The notes below the pieces were generated by a model. That model had not been told where the DNA came from, made no database searches, and saw only the letters and a list, made by a program, of their open reading frames with translations. A program made the position numbers and the translations under genes. Positions 61,205-64,000 of a stretch of 64,000 bases of DNA are shown piece by piece. Position 1 is the first letter of the stretch; every line of letters begins with the position of its first letter. The DNA comes from Methanogenium sp. (lineage in GTDB: Archaea > Halobacteriota > Methanomicrobia > Methanomicrobiales > Methanomicrobiaceae): the NCBI GenBank assembly GCA_030595665.1, contig JAUVCV010000007.1, positions 1 through 64,000 on the forward strand, in the 5' to 3' direction.

Positions 61205-62416
61205 ATGGATACCCTGCGAAATAAAACCATCTACGCCGAGTCATACGGCTGTACGTTCAATCACGCTGATACTGAGAAGATCGTTGCTCTTGCAGAGCGG
61301 CAGGGATGTGTACAGGTGCCTGCTGACGAAGCAGAGTGCATCATCATCAATACCTGCACAGTAGTGGGGGCAACCGAACGGACGATGCTGCGCCGTATCC
61401 GGGCATATGCCGGAAAAGAGATTGTTGTAACAGGGTGCATGCCGGTGGTGCAGCGTGAACTCCTCCTTGAAACCGATCCAACTCTCCACCTGATTTTGCC
61501 GGAAGAGATGTATCTCACATGCCCGGAGGTGGGGGCGATGACTGACCCCCATACCGGGGTTGTTCAGATCGGTACCGGCTGTCTTGGGTCATGTACCTAT
61601 TGTATCACCCGGCCGGCCAGGGGCCCCCTGAAGAGTTTTTCCGCTGAAGCAATTGTTGCTGAAGTGGAACAGCTGGCAGCACAGGGTGCTTATGAAATTC
61701 AGCTCACCGGACAGGATGTGAGCGCCTGGGGTATGGACATCGGGCAGGACCTTGCTTACCTGCTGGAGCAGATTGCCGGTGTAAAGGGTGATTTCCGTCT
61801 CCGGGTTGGGATGATGAATCCCGCGACAGCCGGGCGCATCATCGATCGCCTTGCACCGGCATTTGCCCACGAAAAGATTTTTGGGTTTGTGCATCTGCCG
61901 GTGCAGTCAGGGTCTGATGCAGTCCTCGCGTCAATGAACCGGGGATATACAGCAGCAAAGTTTGAAGCGGTGGTGGCAGCGTTCCGTGCAGTAATTCCTG
62001 ATGTGCGGGTTTCAACAGACATCATCGCAGGATTTCCCACCGAGGGGTGTGCTGAGTTTGATGAGACTCTTGAGATGATCGGACGCGTACGGCCGACCAA
62101 GGTAAATATCACCCGCTTCTCGGTGAGAGAGGGGACGCCTGCGGCCCGTCACCATGATCTTCCCGATTGGGTGAAAAAGGAACGGTCCCGTGCCTTAACC
62201 CGCCTCACCGAACGGATATATGATGAAGAAAATCTCCGATGGATTGGGCGTGAACTCCCGGTGCTTGTCACCGAACAGAAGAAGAGTGGGTCTGTGATTG
62301 CACGGGATGCAACCTATCAGAATATTGTCATACCAGAAGAGATCCCGCTGGGGACCCGTCTCCGGGTGAAGGTGACCGGGCACCACCGTCATTATCTGCT
62401 GGCAGAATCGGTCTGA
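61205..62416 (+). CDS. tRNA-t6A37 methylthiotransferase, CDKAL1/MtaB type
   Basis: The 403-residue radical SAM enzyme adds a methylthio group to t6A37 of tRNAs. The start is ATG 61205 with GGAG upstream; the frame opens earlier, at 61172. An N-terminal UPF0004-type domain has ESYGCTFNHADTEK, INTCTVVGATER and VVTGCMPVVQ (three cluster cysteines). The radical SAM motif is GCLGSCTYCITRPARG near 121-136. LPVQSGSDAVLASMNRGYT and STDIIAGFPTE follow. A C-terminal TRAM-like domain (about 340-400) probably binds tRNA. It matches the archaeal/eukaryotic e-CDKAL1 group by its overall form. Confidence 0.92.
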   Translation: MDTLRNKTIYAESYGCTFNHADTEKIVALAERQGCVQVPADEAECIIINTCTVVGATERTMLRRIRAYAGKEIVVTGCMPVVQRELLLETDPTLHLILPEEMYLTCPEVGAMTDPHTGVVQIGTGCLGSCTYCITRPARGPLKSFSAEAIVAEVEQLAAQGAYEIQLTGQDVSAWGMDIGQDLAYLLEQIAGVKGDFRLRVGMMNPATAGRIIDRLAPAFAHEKIFGFVHLPVQSGSDAVLASMNRGYTAAKFEAVVAAFRAVIPDVRVSTDIIAGFPTEGCAEFDETLEMIGRVRPTKVNITRFSVREGTPAARHHDLPDWVKKERSRALTRLTERIYDEENLRWIGRELPVLVTEQKKSGSVIARDATYQNIVIPEEIPLGTRLRVKVTGHHRHYLLAESV

Positions 62417-62521
62417 GTTTTTCTATTTCTTTCTTTTCCATTTCTATTGTCTCCCTTTTTTGCGTATTTGTGGTTCAATGCTTGCGAAGGGTTAATACCT
62501 CTTTTTGTATAACGATTCCAT

Positions 62522-63082
62522 ATGCAGGGTTCATGCGATCTGGAGAAGATTGAAGAAGGATTTCAGGCAGCAATTGCCTGTGCAAAGAAGAGTACAGAAG
62601 GGGTTGATGGCCTCTCCCCGGAGATTCATGCGGCAGAAGTGTCTATGATCTTGCGTCTTGCAGCAGACGCTGCAGCGATAGTTCCAACAGCAGGTCTCTT
62701 GATGATGCTCAGGGGAAAACAGGATGGGAAGGGCGCGCTCTATGACACGGTCTACTTTGACCAGAAGATGTTGATTCTGGGAAAGACTGATCCTATGCCC
62801 TACCGGCCGGATGACACCACAAAGAAGGTGGATAATCAGTATCTTGTGCTGGGCGAAGACGGCCTTTTCTCTGAACTGATGTATAGCAGTGACGGATTTT
62901 TAATTGATGTGTACCAGAAAGAACTCTCCGCAGATGATGCAGTTGCCCTGTATGGGTTTGAAGCAGCAGTGATGCTCTATAAGGCTGTGCAGCAATATGC
63001 AAAGGATGAATCCGGTCTGCATGAGGCAATGGGAAAAGTCCTTGAGTTTCTTCTTGCAGAAGAGAAAGATGCCGGAAACTGA
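62522..63082 (+). CDS. Protein of unknown function
   Basis: The 186-residue protein appears soluble. Residues about 8-70 are helical and alanine-rich (FQAAIACAKKSTEG, AADAAAIVP). The middle holds beta-like segments (TVYFDQKMLILGK, NQYLVLGEDGLFSELMY). The C-terminus is again helical. I see no known motif and no signal peptide. A TATA-like TTTTTGTATAA lies about 10-20 bases before the ATG, so the promoter may be elsewhere. The gene is followed by about 200 bases without a gene. Confidence 0.7.
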   Translation: MQGSCDLEKIEEGFQAAIACAKKSTEGVDGLSPEIHAAEVSMILRLAADAAAIVPTAGLLMMLRGKQDGKGALYDTVYFDQKMLILGKTDPMPYRPDDTTKKVDNQYLVLGEDGLFSELMYSSDGFLIDVYQKELSADDAVALYGFEAAVMLYKAVQQYAKDESGLHEAMGKVLEFLLAEEKDAGN

Positions 63083-63289
63083 CACAGATTTTGAACAGCA
63101 GTTCATACTGCCACACAATTTTTCCGGTGATGATTTATCGGGTTTATGCATGAAACCAGGTGGTTCTATAGTGGAACTGTTTTCATTTCATTCATTTATC
63201 CCCGAACCCGCTGATGTATGAAAAGGGAGCGGGACGCGCCTGAGGGCGTTATGTCCGGCACCTGATACGCGAAGAAGGAAGGTACCCTG

Positions 63290-63772
63290 ATGATTAGACA
63301 TTCGAAGATATTACTCGCTGGTTTGGCTGTGACTTTCTGCCTCTTTGCACTCGTCATCTTCCCGGTGAGTGCAGACACTGGTGCGGATGCAGACAGAGCT
63401 GTTTATCCTGAACCGCGGCTGGTGAATTGTTTTGTTCTTCTTGAGGAGCAGGGCATAGATGTGACCGAAATACGGGCCGCATTTGAATCAGGGGACAAAG
63501 ATGTGGTTCATTTTCTTATGGGAGAATTCCGTGATGAAGGCCTGCCTGGTATGGGCGAAGAATGTGATGTTTCGTCCGGAGGCAGTGAATGTAGTAGTGA
63601 CCGTACTGGTGAATTGAAACGTAAAGAGCAGATTGAGAAGCATATTGCGATGATTGAGGAGCAGGGTGTTGATGTAGCAGACATCCGTGCTGCTTTTGAA
63701 AGGGGTGACAGGGATACTGTTCGTATGCTCTTTGCAGAACTTCACGCAGAATGTGCGCAGGAATTGGGCTGA
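63290..63772 (+). CDS. Secreted protein with two short helical repeats
   Basis: The 160-residue protein starts with a signal peptide: a basic IRHSK, a hydrophobic stretch to about residue 27 and an SADTG cleavage region. The exported part holds two copies of a roughly 30-residue repeat, LEEQGIDVTEIRAAFESGDK (about 51-70) and IEEQGVDVADIRAAFERGDR (about 122-141), each followed by a V-x-x-LF/M-E tail. A Ser/Gly/Cys-rich segment with two cysteines links them. Function is unknown; similar EQGVDV-type repeats occur in exported methanogen proteins (from memory). GGAAGG lies before the ATG. Confidence 0.75.
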   Translation: MIRHSKILLAGLAVTFCLFALVIFPVSADTGADADRAVYPEPRLVNCFVLLEEQGIDVTEIRAAFESGDKDVVHFLMGEFRDEGLPGMGEECDVSSGGSECSSDRTGELKRKEQIEKHIAMIEEQGVDVADIRAAFERGDRDTVRMLFAELHAECAQELG

Positions 63773-64000
63773 GACAACGGTTATTGAGAATCCTTCTGAA
63801 CCGGAAGAAATTATGGGCATCCCGTCCGTGAATGAACACCTGACAGATGATACAAATCCGTGCATGCCAAACGGGGTGAATGCATGGATTCTGTTTATCT
63901 GCATGTTTTCTGAAAATACCTGATAGCCGGATTATCGGCCACACCCGGACGAATACACACCATTACTAAATCCGTTTCTCTGCATCAGATATTGTACATT
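63773..64000. other. Right edge, no supported gene
   Basis: After the stop of the secreted protein gene I see no complete gene, repeat or RNA in the last 228 bases. The frames that remain open here lack ribosome-binding sites and protein character. Confidence 0.4.

Noticed and set aside
1-64000. CRISPR arrays, rRNA and tRNA genes
   Set aside because: I saw no regularly spaced short direct repeats, no rRNA sequence and no foldable tRNA in any gap; a covariance-model scan would be the decisive test.

Overview
The window is a gene-dense stretch of a hydrogenotrophic or formate-using methanogenic archaeon, most likely of the order Methanomicrobiales. The evidence is mcrBDCGA followed by a full mtr operon, formylmethanofuran dehydrogenase merged with HdrCBA and MvhD, coenzyme B synthesis genes, archaeal two-subunit PheRS, an archaeal tRNA-splicing endonuclease, and the archaeal dehydroquinate route into aromatic amino acids. 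Archaeal TATA boxes and T-run terminators fit this. I cannot fix the genus.

Layout. 1-2155: a YwbE-like gene, a stand-alone response regulator, and a TnpB-less relic of an IS200/IS605 (IS1341-type) element that still carries a recognisable omega-RNA-like 3' scaffold. 2156-5266: an OGG1-type glycosylase, an AdoHcy/inosyl-homocysteine hydrolase and hisF. 5235-11480 (minus): nfo, endA, trpS, pheS, pheT. 11575-20201 (minus): a nine-gene, almost fully overlapping operon running from two Mmp11-like proteins through a radical SAM protein and an IorA-like TPP enzyme into aksA, aksD, aksE, an unknown gene and aksF. 20292-25089: ftr, an unknown gene with a promoter-proximal palindrome, and two MoeA proteins (one fused to a periplasmic-binding-like domain) behind a small HTH-like protein.

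25505-35190 (plus): ferredoxin, fwdF, hdrC, hdrB, hdrA, mvhD, fwdD, fwdB, fwdA, fwdC, i.e. the first and last steps of methanogenesis in one transcription unit. 35439-38581: a ClC channel/antiporter with CBS domains and a small siroheme/Fe-S protein. 39005-43922: mcrBDCGA. 44124-49763: mtrE, D, C, B, A, F, a second mtrA fused to mtrG, and mtrH. 49968-52507 (minus): nadX, nadA, nadC. 52508-52819: a gap holding a candidate structured RNA. 52820-60653: eight overlapping genes for aromatic amino acids, including a shikimate kinase-shikimate dehydrogenase fusion. 60679-63772: a frameshifted GNAT gene, a CDKAL1-type tRNA methylthiotransferase, an unknown protein and a secreted two-repeat protein.

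How it fits together: Fwd and Ftr load CO2 onto methanofuran and H4MPT, Mtr moves the methyl group to CoM while pumping Na+, Mcr releases methane and makes the CoM-S-S-CoB heterodisulfide, and Hdr reduces it by electron bifurcation that feeds Fwd. The aks operon makes the CoB that Mcr consumes. MoeA serves the molybdo/tungstopterin of FwdB/D. The points most worth following up are the uncharacterised genes locked into the CoB operon (candidates for its missing steps), the MtrA-MtrG fusion next to a near-identical mtrA, the orphan omega-RNA-like relic, and the structured RNA before the aro operon.
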